A DNA stretch of 63,968 nucleotides from contig CAOKWI010000020.1 in the NCBI GenBank assembly GCA_948473115.1, positions 1 to 63,968 on the forward strand. The letters run 5' to 3'. Position numbers and translations under genes: made by a program. Below the pieces are notes generated by a model. That model ran no database searches. It had not been told where the DNA came from and saw nothing but the letters and a program-made list of their open reading frames with translations. This stretch comes from an uncultured Lachnospiraceae bacterium. Lineage in GTDB: Bacteria > Bacillota > Clostridia > Lachnospirales > Lachnospiraceae. Positions 1-7,677 of the stretch are shown here, one piece after another. How positions within the stretch are numbered: the first letter of the stretch is position 1; every line of letters starts with the position of its first letter.

Positions 1-50
1 GACAAACGGTTTTCAAGACCGCCTCGTTATGACCACTTCGATATCTCTCC
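1..50 (-). tRNA. tRNA-Ser (UGA), 3' part outside window
   Basis: Read on the minus strand, positions 50 to 1 give the acceptor 5' strand (GGAGAGA), a D-arm and a complete anticodon arm. The 5-bp stem GCGGT/ACCGT closes a 7-base loop, CTTGAAA, whose central triplet TGA is the anticodon, so this is a serine tRNA reading UCA. The long variable arm, T-arm and 3' acceptor strand lie to the left of the window. A consensus promoter and a short GC-rich hairpin lie just upstream. Confidence 0.85.
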
Positions 51-80
51 AAGCGTGCCGCTATCTCAGCGGCAAAAATT

Positions 81-109
81 ATTCTAGCAAAAAGAGAATG
101 TAATGTCAA
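81..109 (-). promoter_or_regulatory. sigma-A type promoter of the tRNA-Ser gene
   Basis: On the minus strand a perfect -35 (TTGACA, 104-109) is followed after 17 bp by -10 TAGAAT (81-86). A hairpin with the stem TGCCGCT/AGCGGCA lies between the promoter and the tRNA 5' end at about 57-75. Confidence 0.75.
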
Positions 110-219
110 CAACTTTTTTCATATTTTTGCCTGATTTATTTCGTTTCCAGAAAATCATACCATTTACCCTATGCAGGAAACATCTCAGTTACACCCCGAT
201 ACAGGTCATACGCGTCACT

Positions 220-579
220 TTACTGTACCGTTGCGCCAAAGGGCATGAGCGCCAGCTTGGCCAGTTTAAACTGCTGCAGCCCAAAAGGAATACCGATCAC
301 GGTGATACAGAGAACGATGCCTATGGCCAGATGCTCCACTGCAAGAGGCAGACCGGAAACCACCAGCCAGATCACGTTCAGAATCAAAGATCCCGCACCG
401 CCTCCATAAGTCACCTCCTTGCCAAAGGGAAAGAAACTCAGTCCTGCGAATTTAAAGCACTGTGTGCCTACCGGTATGCCCACGATGGTGATGCACCAGA
501 GGACTCCGGCAAGGCACCAGCTCATTCCGCTGATGAACCCGCCGAAGACAAACCACAACAAATTGCCCAGACATCCCAT
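220..579 (-). CDS. YccF domain membrane protein
   Basis: A 119-residue inner-membrane protein with two tandem YccF-type (DUF307) repeats, at about residues 1-52 and 63-116. Each repeat has a hydrophobic segment followed by the family signature ending in G-I-P-x-G-x-Q and an F/L-K-x-A motif. The length fits single-gene YccF proteins. A good Shine-Dalgarno (AGAGAGG) precedes the ATG. The molecular role of the family is unknown. The gene seems monocistronic between the tRNA and the esterase gene. Confidence 0.85.
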   Translation of the reverse strand: MGCLGNLLWFVFGGFISGMSWCLAGVLWCITIVGIPVGTQCFKFAGLSFFPFGKEVTYGGGAGSLILNVIWLVVSGLPLAVEHLAIGIVLCITVIGIPFGLQQFKLAKLALMPFGATVQ

Positions 580-672
580 ATTATCTACCTCTCTTCCGTT
601 CCTGCCGTGCCCCGGGCAATCCCGCCGTATCGTCCCCCGTCACAATCCCGCCTCCGGCTTTACAGCATATTC

Positions 673-1362
673 TCAAACAATCCCGTCCAGAACCATCTCC
701 CCGTAGATACCGCCGATCTCCTTCAGGCCTCTGGCAATCAGGGAGGAATACTTGACGGCTCCCTCATAGCGAAGATGGGTATTGTCATGGGATTCCTCGG
801 GATGCTGGGGATATTCGCCGGCCTCAAAATACATATGCCATTTCCGGCTTGCCGTCTCGCCGGCTTCCTCCAGGGCATCACGGCTCATGGCATTCAGGTC
901 TACCAGAGGCACGTTGCACGCTTCCGCCACCTGCTTCATGCCCTTTACATAATCACCATGCTCACCGGGACCAAGCTTATGCTCCTCCACGTAGCACCTG
1001 CGCTCCAGGGGCGTGATCAGCACGGGATATGCCTTGTGATCCCTGGCAACCCTGATGTAGGTCTTCAGGTTGTCCTGGAAAGAGCCGAAGGGCTCCGTGT
1101 ATCGGGTCGGGTCATTGATCTTCTCGTCATTATGGCCAAACTGGATAAACAGGAAATCCCCCTCTCCAATCCGCTCTTCGATCACCGCAAGCCGGCCCTC
1201 ATCCATGAAGCTTTTCGTGCTTCTGCCGTTCTTCGCGTGGTTCTCAACCGTGTACCCCTCCTTCAGGAAAAAAGGAAACACCTGGCCGATGCCGTTCTGC
1301 GGATATGTGGTGTAATCGTTGGTCTGTACCGTGGAATCCCCTGCCCAGTAAATTTTGTTCAT
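673..1362 (-). CDS. rhamnogalacturonan acetylesterase (CE12, SGNH hydrolase)
   Basis: A 229-residue SGNH/GDSL hydrolase that resembles the bacterial RhgT/YesT rhamnogalacturonan acetylesterases, which remove acetyl groups from pectin backbone rhamnogalacturonan I. The nucleophile block is GDST (Ser10), the oxyanion residues are Gly46 (NGRST) and Asn78 (GHND), and the catalytic Asp193/His196 lie in DNTH. No signal peptide is visible, so it probably acts in the cytoplasm on imported oligosaccharides. A pectinesterase without a signal peptide lies at 29.2 kb, so this strain probably deacetylates and de-esterifies pectin fragments after uptake. The SD is GAGGG, about 6 bp before the ATG. Confidence 0.85.
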   Translation of the reverse strand: MNKIYWAGDSTVQTNDYTTYPQNGIGQVFPFFLKEGYTVENHAKNGRSTKSFMDEGRLAVIEERIGEGDFLFIQFGHNDEKINDPTRYTEPFGSFQDNLKTYIRVARDHKAYPVLITPLERRCYVEEHKLGPGEHGDYVKGMKQVAEACNVPLVDLNAMSRDALEEAGETASRKWHMYFEAGEYPQHPEESHDNTHLRYEGAVKYSSLIARGLKEIGGIYGEMVLDGIV

Positions 1363-1449
1363 CTCATTGTCCCTCGTCTTTCTGTTTGTTCCATATATGA
1401 TACAAATACATATGCCATATCATTTTATATAAATTTATATGTCATGTCA

Positions 1450-1537
1450 TTTTGACCTCGCGGCATTCGCCAACTGTCCATACCAGCAACGGCACATAGT
1501 CAACACAGTTGACTTGGCTCATTGCCCGCGGGAATAA
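1450..1537 (+). repeat. dispersed structured repeat, family 2 (copy 1)
   Basis: About 88 bp closely matches the right part of the element at 62262-62426. The shared order is TTGACC-CTCGCGGCAT-CGCCAACTGTCC, then a hairpin, then GACTTGGCTCATTG and CGGGAATAA. The internal hairpin covaries between copies: AGTCAAC/GTTGACT here and AGTCAGC/GCTGACT there. The left half of the longer copy (CCCCGCTGC...) is absent. The ispD stop codon and its last five or six codons lie inside this repeat. Confidence 0.8.
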
Positions 1538-2376
1538 TTGTTACTGTTTTTCAGGAACCCTTCCGCCGTGCTGAGATCCTCCGGCGTGGTAATCTTAATA
1601 TTCTCATAAGACCCAAAAATCAGCCTTACCTTGTGATCCGTAAACAATTCCACCACACTGGCATCATCTGTCACAGGGGAGCATTGTCCAATTCTTCCCT
1701 GCATTCCTGCGCCCTGTGCGCCTGCATTGGCTCCCCTTGCGCCCTGCGCATTTGAACTTTCCCTGTCTGTATCCTCACTGCCCGACCGTGAAAGTTCCTT
1801 CTCCAGTTCCCCATACGCGGCAGTGATCAGCTTCGTGTCAAAGACCTGGGGTGTCTGTATATTCCATACCCGCCGTCTGTCCGGTGTGGTGACAGCAAAG
1901 CCTTCCTCATCCGCGATCTTGATGGTGTCCTTGGAGGGAACCGCCGCCACACAGGCGCCATACCGCTGCACGGCCTCATAGGTGTTCCGCAGGATTTCCT
2001 CTGAGAGAAAAGGCCTCGCCCCATCATGAATGAACACATAGCCATCCTCATTGGGCACAGGCTGCCTGCACTCCACAATATATCTCATGGCATTGCACAC
2101 GGAGGCGTAGCGCTCATCTCCTCCGGCAATAACACTTGTTACCTTTTTGAATCCATACCTCTCGACGATATCCCGGCGCACAAAGGAAATATCCGCTTCT
2201 CCCGTGACCAGGATACAGTCATCTATGATTTCCGACTGTTCCACGGCCTGGAGGGAGTACCAGACCAGCGGCTTTCCCGCCAGTTCCATAAACTGCTTTG
2301 CCGTGGCCGCATGCATGCGTCTGCCGCTCCCCGCCGCCAGCACCACCGCAGTGCAGCGCTTTTTCATTGTATCCAT
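1519..2376 (-). CDS. ispD: 2-C-methyl-D-erythritol 4-phosphate cytidylyltransferase with internal insertion
   Basis: This is the MEP-pathway enzyme that joins CTP and methylerythritol 4-phosphate in isoprenoid synthesis. The N-terminal nucleotide-binding motif is LAAGSGRRM, followed by KQF, then HDGARPF in the middle and the late motif TDDASVVE. The family is usually about 230 residues. This protein has about 285 from the ATG at 2376, and the surplus is a Gly/Ala/Gln/Ser-rich segment just before TDDASVVE. ATG codons at 2376 and 2367 are both possible; a further ATG at 2442 would add 22 unconserved residues. The 3' end, encoding NNYSRGQ and the stop, lies in a dispersed repeat. The gene is downstream of tsaD on the same strand. 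Confidence 0.9.
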   Translation of the reverse strand: MDTMKKRCTAVVLAAGSGRRMHAATAKQFMELAGKPLVWYSLQAVEQSEIIDDCILVTGEADISFVRRDIVERYGFKKVTSVIAGGDERYASVCNAMRYIVECRQPVPNEDGYVFIHDGARPFLSEEILRNTYEAVQRYGACVAAVPSKDTIKIADEEGFAVTTPDRRRVWNIQTPQVFDTKLITAAYGELEKELSRSGSEDTDRESSNAQGARGANAGAQGAGMQGRIGQCSPVTDDASVVELFTDHKVRLIFGSYENIKITTPEDLSTAEGFLKNSNNYSRGQ

Positions 2377-2501
2377 AATATCACTCACTCCATCATGCCG
2401 GGAAATGCTGTTTCCGGCGGATGCACACAGGTCTCCGGTCAAACGGGTCTGATTTGGGAAGCCGCTTCACGGCATGAATCCAACATGGAAGCCGTTCCTC
2501 C

Positions 2502-3542
2502 TCAAAGCTTCAGGTTCGGCACCGCGTTCAGGTCATACCCATGGCGGACGCCCTTCACATATTCGTAATATCCCGCAGCCCCGATCATGGCCGCATTGTC
2601 CGTACAGTACACAGGGGAGGGGTGATAAAATGTAATCCCCCTTTCAGCGCATTCCTTCTCAAATGCCTCCCGCAGGGAAGTGTTGGAGGCAACGCCTCCT
2701 GCGATTGCAAATTTGTCAAACCCGTACTCCTTTACCGCATGAAGGGAGTGTTCCACCAGCACGTCGATCACCGCCTTCTGGAAGGATGCCGCCACATCCG
2801 CCTGATTGATCTCTTCCCCTTTCATCCGGCAGGAGTTGAGATAATTCAGGACCGCCGATTTCAGGCCGCTGAAGCTGAAATCATACTCGTTTTCCCCCAC
2901 CTTTGCCCTGGGAAAAGGAATGGCGTCAGGATTTCCTTCTTTGGACAACTTATCTATCTTGGGTCCTCCGGGATATCCCAGGCCGATGGCTCGGGCAACT
3001 TTGTCAAAAGCTTCCCCCGCGGCGTCGTCCCTCGTCCTGCCGATGATCTCATACTCGCCGTAATCCCTGACCACCACCAGATGGGAATGGCCGCCGGAGG
3101 CCACAAGGCAGACAAAAGGAGGCTCCAGTTCCCGGTATTCGATATAGTTGGCGCTGATATGACCGCTGATATGGTGCACGCCGATCAGAGGGATCCCGGT
3201 GGCAAAGCTGATGGCCTTGGCCTCCGACACCCCTACCAACAGGGCACCCACCAGGCCGGGGCCATAGGTAACCGCAATCGCCGTGATATCCCGAAGTGCT
3301 ACGCCTGCCTCCTCCAAGGCACCCTCAACGACCTGATTGATCTTCTCAATGTGTTTCCTGGACGCGATCTCCGGCACAACGCCTCCGTATTTCGTGTGTA
3401 ATGCAATCTGTGTATAAATAATATTTGACAGCACCTCCCTGCCGTTCTTCACGACAGAAGCTGCTGTCTCATCGCAGGATGTCTCGATAGCCAATATCAG
3501 GACATCCTCCCTGTTCTGCTGTTCCAAGGGCAAATTCCTCAC
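2502..3542 (-). CDS. tsaD: tRNA N6-adenosine threonylcarbamoyltransferase
   Basis: TsaD (formerly Gcp) transfers the threonylcarbamoyl group to A37 of ANN-decoding tRNAs, working with TsaB and TsaE. The 346 residues match the family length. The N-terminal ASKHA phosphate motif is IETSCDETA, the metal-binding HxxxH is His124-Ile-Ser-Gly-His128, and the C-terminal motif is [10 protein letters not shown]. The start is GTG at 3540-3542, preceded by AAGGAAC 10 bp upstream. The next upstream reading frame on this strand ends at 3558, so translation may be coupled. tsaB and tsaE lie 3-4 kb upstream on the same strand, and no tsaC is in the window. Confidence 0.95.
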   Translation of the reverse strand: MRNLPLEQQNREDVLILAIETSCDETAASVVKNGREVLSNIIYTQIALHTKYGGVVPEIASRKHIEKINQVVEGALEEAGVALRDITAIAVTYGPGLVGALLVGVSEAKAISFATGIPLIGVHHISGHISANYIEYRELEPPFVCLVASGGHSHLVVVRDYGEYEIIGRTRDDAAGEAFDKVARAIGLGYPGGPKIDKLSKEGNPDAIPFPRAKVGENEYDFSFSGLKSAVLNYLNSCRMKGEEINQADVAASFQKAVIDVLVEHSLHAVKEYGFDKFAIAGGVASNTSLREAFEKECAERGITFYHPSPVYCTDNAAMIGAAGYYEYVKGVRHGYDLNAVPNLKL

Positions 3543-3557
3543 ATTCTTTACAGTTCC

Positions 3558-4133
3558 TTATTGGGGATTTACGTGATCCGCCAGATCCCAGCCATATATC
3601 TTCCACCGTCTGTCCGCGTCCCGGCGCAGCAGGAAAATCTGCCTTGTCTGCTTGGTGGTGGAGCCTTCCGTCACATTGTAGCCGCAATAGATCCTGGCAA
3701 ATTCAAAACCGTCTTCCTCGAAAAAATCCACATTGGTGCTGGCCGCCACGGACACAGCGGTGATAATACGCTTATGATCCTTATAGTCCTTGATCTCCTC
3801 CTTTAATGACAGGATATGTACACCCAGTTCATTGTTGGCAAGCAGATCCTCATCATAGAGTTCCCTGGCCCTGTTAGCCAACGCCTCAATCTCATCATCC
3901 GAGCAGTTTTCATTATAAAAACACTTCTGGATCTCATTGTAATATTTCAGCAGTTCCTTGGGAGTTGGCGGATAATCATACGCCATGTCACGGCTCAGCA
4001 CCTTTTCCACATTTGTCATGGAAGCACTGTCCGCAATGCTTCGGGATCTGTTGGCCAGGTAAGCGTAAACCCCTACCACGCCTACGATCAGTATGATCAG
4101 TACAATGGTGATTCTCACTGTGGATTTTTTCAT
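3558..4133 (-). CDS. membrane-anchored protein of unknown function
   Basis: A 191-residue protein with a basic N-terminus (MKKSTVR) and one hydrophobic segment at about residues 6-25, followed by a hydrophilic domain facing outward. It resembles the Lachnospiraceae family I recall being labelled DUF6715, but I could not verify this. Conserved-looking parts are DYPPTPKELLKYYNEI and a C-terminal beta-rich section with YCGYNVTEGSTTK. The ATG at 4133 is chosen because GAAGGGG lies about 5 bp upstream; the ATG at 4151 has no such site. It is sandwiched between rnz and tsaD on the same strand. Confidence 0.7.
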   Translation of the reverse strand: MKKSTVRITIVLIILIVGVVGVYAYLANRSRSIADSASMTNVEKVLSRDMAYDYPPTPKELLKYYNEIQKCFYNENCSDDEIEALANRARELYDEDLLANNELGVHILSLKEEIKDYKDHKRIITAVSVAASTNVDFFEEDGFEFARIYCGYNVTEGSTTKQTRQIFLLRRDADRRWKIYGWDLADHVNPQ

Positions 4134-4182
4134 AGGAACCCCTTCTTTCATTACTTTACCCTATTTTCAAAAGTATATCGCT

Positions 4183-5094
4183 TCACTCTTCCTCAAAGTT
4201 GAGCTCTACCGTCCTGCCATCCCTCGCCGCCACAGCAGCCGGAAAAATTTTTCTGACTTCCCCCATATATTGTTCCGGATGAAGCAGGGACGGACTGTAA
4301 TGAGTCAGCCACAGTTCCGGCACCTGCGCCTTACGGGCGACCTGCGCCGCCTCATACATGGTCATATGCTTATGCTCCCGCGCTTTGGCCAGCTTCTCCG
4401 GTTCACCGTACATTCCCTCCAGGATCAGCAGGTCCGAACCCACCGCGTTGGAAACAATGGAATCCGCAGGCCTGGTGTCCGTGCTGTAGGTTACTTTCAG
4501 ACCCTTCCTCGCCTGCCCCAAAACCATATCGGGAGTATAGGTCTTCCCCTCTTCCTCTATGCGTTCCCCCTTCTGAAGCCTGCTCCAGAGCTTCATGGGA
4601 ATTTCCTGTTCCAAAGCCCTGGCTTTGTCAAACTTTCCGGTTCGTTCCACGATCATGCTATATCCATAGCATACCACATTATGGTTCACCTTGAAAGCCT
4701 TAATCTGAAATCCATCAAAAGAAAATGTCTGTTCGCTCTCCGCTATCTCCATGCACCTCACCTCAAAGGGCAGTTCCGGTGCAATGATCCGCAGGGAACC
4801 GACCACCCTGGCCAGTCCCCTGGGACCGATCAGCAGCAACGGCTCTGTGCGCTCCGCGTTGCCCATGGTCAACAGCATACCGGGAAGTCCGCTGATGTGG
4901 TCAGCATGGAAATGGGTAAAGCAGATGATATCAATGGGCTTAGGGCTCCAGCCTTTTTCCCTGAGGGCGATCTGGGTTCCTTCCCCGCAGTCGATCAATA
5001 TGCTCTTTCCGTTATACCGGAGCATCAGCGAAGTGAGCCACCGGTAAGGAAGGGGCATCATGCCGCCCGTTCCCAGCAGACTAACATCCAACAT
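4183..5094 (-). CDS. rnz: ribonuclease Z
   Basis: A metallo-beta-lactamase fold endonuclease that trims tRNA 3' ends. The 303 residues match the RNase Z short form. The zinc motif is His61-x-His63-x-Asp65-His66 (THFHADH), with GEGTQIAL upstream of it, and later AREHKHMT and LTHYSPS containing the remaining metal ligands. The start is placed at MLDVSLLGTGG, whose SD is in GGAATAGGAG. The frame could be extended to 5127, but that extension is simply the repeated leader sequence described separately. Confidence 0.93.
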   Translation of the reverse strand: MLDVSLLGTGGMMPLPYRWLTSLMLRYNGKSILIDCGEGTQIALREKGWSPKPIDIICFTHFHADHISGLPGMLLTMGNAERTEPLLLIGPRGLARVVGSLRIIAPELPFEVRCMEIAESEQTFSFDGFQIKAFKVNHNVVCYGYSMIVERTGKFDKARALEQEIPMKLWSRLQKGERIEEEGKTYTPDMVLGQARKGLKVTYSTDTRPADSIVSNAVGSDLLILEGMYGEPEKLAKAREHKHMTMYEAAQVARKAQVPELWLTHYSPSLLHPEQYMGEVRKIFPAAVAARDGRTVELNFEEE

Positions 5095-5127
5095 CTTTCT
5101 TCTCCTATTCCAGTTCCGTTTCTCCAC
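5095..5127 (-). repeat. recurrent short leader containing GACGGAACTGGAATAGGAG-like sequence
   Basis: On the minus strand the rnz start is preceded by GGAGAAACGGAACTGGAATA followed by GGAG. Close variants occur at 5212-5240 (AAGAAACGGAACTGGAATA), at 15992-16022 directly before the ABC exporter gene (AAGAGACGGAACTGGAATA then GGAGG) and at 5552-5575 (GAAGAGACGGAACTG, forming the last codons of the 82-residue protein). Two copies provide the ribosome binding site of the next gene. It may be a repeated translation leader or part of a larger repeat. Confidence 0.55.
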
Positions 5128-5247
5128 TCCTGCGCCCCCTGCTCTGAAAGAAATTCCATCAGCACAAACCGCTGCTGGTAATTTCTTTCGGGCGCTTCCG
5201 TTCCGAAACTGTTTTATTTATTCCAGTTCCGTTTCTTCTTACACTTC

Positions 5248-5549
5248 CCGCCATGCCGCCTTCGGCGGCACAAACATTCAATAAGAAGAATGCCCGTTCC
5301 TGGCATTCTTCAGTGTGAAGAAGCTCTGCGCTGCAGAGCGTGAAATCACTTAGCGAGGTCTTTTCGAGCCTAGTACATCATTGCATTAATTCCTGAGTAA
5401 TCAGCACTCGCTGTTCACGTCATTGCTGCGTTGTTGTCGGTCAACGATGCCACCGCATCGCCTCCCTCCGCCGCCTTGCACTGACGCAAACATCAAGCAC
5501 TTATTACTTCAGGATTAATGCAACGATGTACTAGTGATTTCCTTCACAC
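5248..5549 (-). repeat. structured repeat family 4 (copy 1), interrupted by a 165-bp palindrome
   Basis: Flanking segments 5248-5370 and 5531-5549 align with 7678-7834. The shared order on the + strand is ATGCCG-loop-CGGC hairpin, ACA, a second hairpin of the type GAAGAATGCC/GGCATTCTTC, a third hairpin, then CTTAG...AGGT-CTTTTC-A-CCTAG and TTTCACAC or CTTCACAC. If the 165-bp element is removed, keeping one CTAG, GTGAAATCACTTAG pairs with CTAGTGATTTCC...CAC and the copy is about 141 bp. It fills the space between the 82-residue protein and rnz, which has no gene. Confidence 0.65.
5370..5534 (-). repeat. 165-bp palindromic element, family 1 (copy A)
   Basis: Both ends are CTAG. Left arm 5370-5423 and right arm 5480-5534 are inverted copies of about 54 bp with a handful of mismatches (CTAGTACATCATTGC... 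against CTAGTACATCGTTGC...). Between them is a GC-rich core which, read on the minus strand, starts TGCAAGGCGGCGGAGGGAGG. That core is essentially identical over about 57 bp to the element at 57765-57929, which is also exactly 165 bp and also CTAG-bounded but has different arm sequences. The element lies inside repeat family 4. Confidence 0.85.
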
Positions 5550-5551
5550 TT

Positions 5552-5800
5552 TTACAGCAGTTCCGTCTCTTCATCAATCTCCGCAGGCACCGCAAACCGG
5601 GCAATCATCTTATCAAAACATTCCTCGCAGAGATCAAAATGGAAATTTTTTCCATCTTTCTGGCTAAAATATCCAAAAACAGCATCCGCCGTAAAGCATC
5701 CTTCTTTCAGATATCCGTTTTCAACCTTCAATTCCCTGCCGCACTGATTGCATAACACCCGTGTCAAAACCTGTTCCTGTCCAACCTGATATTTACGCAT
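5552..5800 (-). CDS. small zinc-ribbon-like protein
   Basis: An 82-residue protein of unknown function. A CxxC pair at residues 18-21 (CNQC) and a second one at about 58-61 (CEEC) could hold one zinc ion, giving a two-strand ribbon. Between them lies FTADAVFGYFSQKDG. The last residues (EETELL) are encoded by a copy of the GACGGAACTG leader sequence, so the C-terminus may have been rewritten by a repeat. The gene lies downstream of rimI on the same strand. Confidence 0.6.
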   Translation of the reverse strand: MRKYQVGQEQVLTRVLCNQCGRELKVENGYLKEGCFTADAVFGYFSQKDGKNFHFDLCEECFDKMIARFAVPAEIDEETELL

Positions 5801-5908
5801 TTTATCCTCCGCCTTTTCTCCTTACAAACATGGCCATGATCCCGCCATGCCAACAAGTTACATGGTTATTGTACAGGATTTTATCGAATTATGCGTTGGT
5901 AATTGCTG

Positions 5909-6361
5909 TTATCTCTTCCACATGATCACTGCGTCCTCCGTGGGCTTTTCGTAAAACCCCGGGCGGATTCCCTCTGACACGAATCCCAGCATCTCATACA
6001 GATGGATCGCCGCTGCATTGCTGACCCTTACTTCCAGGGTAAAGGCCGTGATGCCCGCTTCCCCGCCCATCCTGATCAGCTCCTCCAGCATGGCCCGGGC
6101 AATGCCGCGGTTGCGGAACCGTTCCGCCACCACCACATTGTCAATATTGCCCTCCCGACAGATATTCGTCATGCCGCAGCAGCCGGCCACTTCCCCCTCC
6201 GCCAGCGCCACCAGGTAAATACAGTAATCCCTGTCCAGAAGAGCCCGAAAGTCCTGCGGCGACCAGGGCATACTAAAGCTTTCCGCCTCAATGCGGCTCA
6301 GAGGTTCAATATCTTCCTCCTGAAGTTTTCTGATTTCTTTCTGTAATGTTTCACTTGCCAT
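5909..6361 (-). CDS. rimI: ribosomal protein bS18 N-alanine acetyltransferase
   Basis: A 150-residue GNAT acetyltransferase of the RimI type, which acetylates the N-terminal alanine of ribosomal protein S18. The acetyl-CoA loop is visible as R-N-R-G-I-A within VVAERFRNRGIARAML, followed by FTLEVRVSNAAAIHLYEMLGF, a typical RimI ending. The ATG at 6361 overlaps the tsaB 3' end by 11 bp, which fits the usual tsaB-rimI coupling. A longer frame to 6424 is unlikely because it overlaps tsaB further and adds unconserved residues. Confidence 0.9.
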   Translation of the reverse strand: MASETLQKEIRKLQEEDIEPLSRIEAESFSMPWSPQDFRALLDRDYCIYLVALAEGEVAGCCGMTNICREGNIDNVVVAERFRNRGIARAMLEELIRMGGEAGITAFTLEVRVSNAAAIHLYEMLGFVSEGIRPGFYEKPTEDAVIMWKR

Positions 6362-7142
6362 TTTGATCCTTACTCTCAGAAATACACTGCCCCAAACGTT
6401 TCCCCGAAAATCCGTTTCTTTCATTTGCAGCTGGTTCCTTATGCTCCGCTTCCCGCTCCGCCTGGCTCTTCCTCAAATATACCGGCTGATGTGCGGCCGC
6501 CTCCACCGTCTTTCCACAGGCATAATATACCGCGCCCAAAGCCGCCACACTGGCCGCTCTCTGTCTGTTACAGCCCGCGGGAGCCAGTCGGAAAGGTACC
6601 TTAATCTGCCCTTTTATCACCGGCAGGTAAACCGGCAATCCGTCTCCCAGAAAGATCACTTCTCTTTGCAGGGCGTTTATTTTACAAATCAGTTCCACGA
6701 TATCTATCGGCACTTGTCCTATCACAGTTGAGAGCCGGAAGTCCGCACCCTCCGCCCGAAATTCATAGGCCGCGGCATAGACCTGATTCCGGCGGGCATC
6801 CATCAGGGGACAGACCAGACAGTCCGTTCCCCACAGGTTCCACGCCAGCCCCTCCAGCGTCGGCACCTCCACGACAGGCCTGTCCAGGGCAAGTCCCAGT
6901 CCCTTCGCCGTGGCAGAACCGATCCGCAGTCCGGTAAAGGAACCCGGGCCTGAAGCAACGGCAATGGCATCTATGGTTTCCATATCCAGTTCTATCATGT
7001 TCCGGAGCTCCTCCAGCATGGGAAGGAGCGTCTGGGAATGTGTCTTTTTATAATCAGTAGTGTATTCCGCCAGCAGCACGTCATTTTCCACGACGGCGAC
7101 GCTCGCCACCAGTCCGGAACTGTCCAAACCTAAAATTTTCAT
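6351..7142 (-). CDS. tsaB: tRNA threonylcarbamoyladenosine biosynthesis protein TsaB
   Basis: TsaB is the inactive ASKHA partner that binds TsaD and TsaE in t6A synthesis. The N-terminus MKILGLDSSG and the family motif GPGSFTGLRIG are clear. At 263 residues it is somewhat longer than usual because of a charged tail of about 35 residues after YLRKSQAEREAE. The start at 7142 is used because further upstream ATGs add only a hairpin-encoded leader. It lies between tsaE and rimI in the typical order. Confidence 0.93.
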   Translation of the reverse strand: MKILGLDSSGLVASVAVVENDVLLAEYTTDYKKTHSQTLLPMLEELRNMIELDMETIDAIAVASGPGSFTGLRIGSATAKGLGLALDRPVVEVPTLEGLAWNLWGTDCLVCPLMDARRNQVYAAAYEFRAEGADFRLSTVIGQVPIDIVELICKINALQREVIFLGDGLPVYLPVIKGQIKVPFRLAPAGCNRQRAASVAALGAVYYACGKTVEAAAHQPVYLRKSQAEREAEHKEPAANERNGFSGKRLGQCISESKDQNGK

Positions 7143-7153
7143 ATACATACCCT

Positions 7154-7223
7154 TGCGTGCTTCAGCACGCATACCAATCAATATTTGGAAGTTTACTTCC
7201 AAACTTCCTTGTGTGCTTCACAC
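7154..7223. repeat. array of short perfect hairpins
   Basis: There are three consecutive inverted repeats: TGCGTGCT-TC-AGCACGCA (7154-7171), TTTGGAAG-TTTA-CTTCCAAA (7184-7203) and GTGTG-CTT-CACAC (7211-7223). They fill the space between the tsaE stop (which lies inside the third hairpin) and the tsaB start. Similar arrays occur at 38842-38900 and 60835-60952. Confidence 0.7.
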
Positions 7224-7652
7224 GCTCTCTATCGTAATGCGGCGGTAGTCAAAACCTTTCTCCAGGTCTTTCTCTATGGTGACCTTCCGGTATTTCTCCG
7301 GCAGAATCTCTTCGATCAGGTCAGCCCACTCGATCAGGCAGACGCCATCTCCGTAAAAGCAGTCCTCATACCCGATCTCGTCCATCTCCTCCACATCCGC
7401 GATCCGGTACACATCAAAATGATAAAAGGGAATCCTTCCATCCTCATAAATCTGCAATATGGTAAAGGTGGGACTGTTCACCGGTCCGGTCACGCCCAGC
7501 CCCGAAGCGAATCCCTGGGTAAAAACCGTTTTCCCCACTCCCAGATCCCCGATCAGGGTATAGACCTGCCCCGGGGCGCTTTCCTGTCCCAGCTTTCTCC
7601 CCAGCGCAAAAGTTTCCTCCGGAGCATTTGTTTCCATAACAATCGTTTCCAT
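7218..7652 (-). CDS. tsaE: tRNA threonylcarbamoyladenosine biosynthesis ATPase TsaE
   Basis: TsaE is the P-loop ATPase that drives turnover of the TsaB-TsaD complex. The Walker A is GDLGVGKT, followed by V-N-S-P-T-F-T and FYHFDVYRI, both typical of TsaE; LIEWAD is the Walker B-like segment. The ATG at 7652 is preceded by GGGGGTGG and gives 144 residues. ATGs at 7667 (with GGAGG upstream) and 7637 are also possible. It is first in the tsaE-tsaB-rimI run. The 3' end falls in a small hairpin repeat. Confidence 0.92.
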   Translation of the reverse strand: METIVMETNAPEETFALGRKLGQESAPGQVYTLIGDLGVGKTVFTQGFASGLGVTGPVNSPTFTILQIYEDGRIPFYHFDVYRIADVEEMDEIGYEDCFYGDGVCLIEWADLIEEILPEKYRKVTIEKDLEKGFDYRRITIESV

Positions 7653-7677
7653 GCAATCCACCCCCATCTTTCATCCT

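Noticed and set aside
103..1455. 450-codon open frame on the + strand
   Set aside because: It is antisense to the YccF and CE12 genes, has no SD, and its sequence (His, Arg and Pro rich) is that of a shadow frame in GC-rich DNA.
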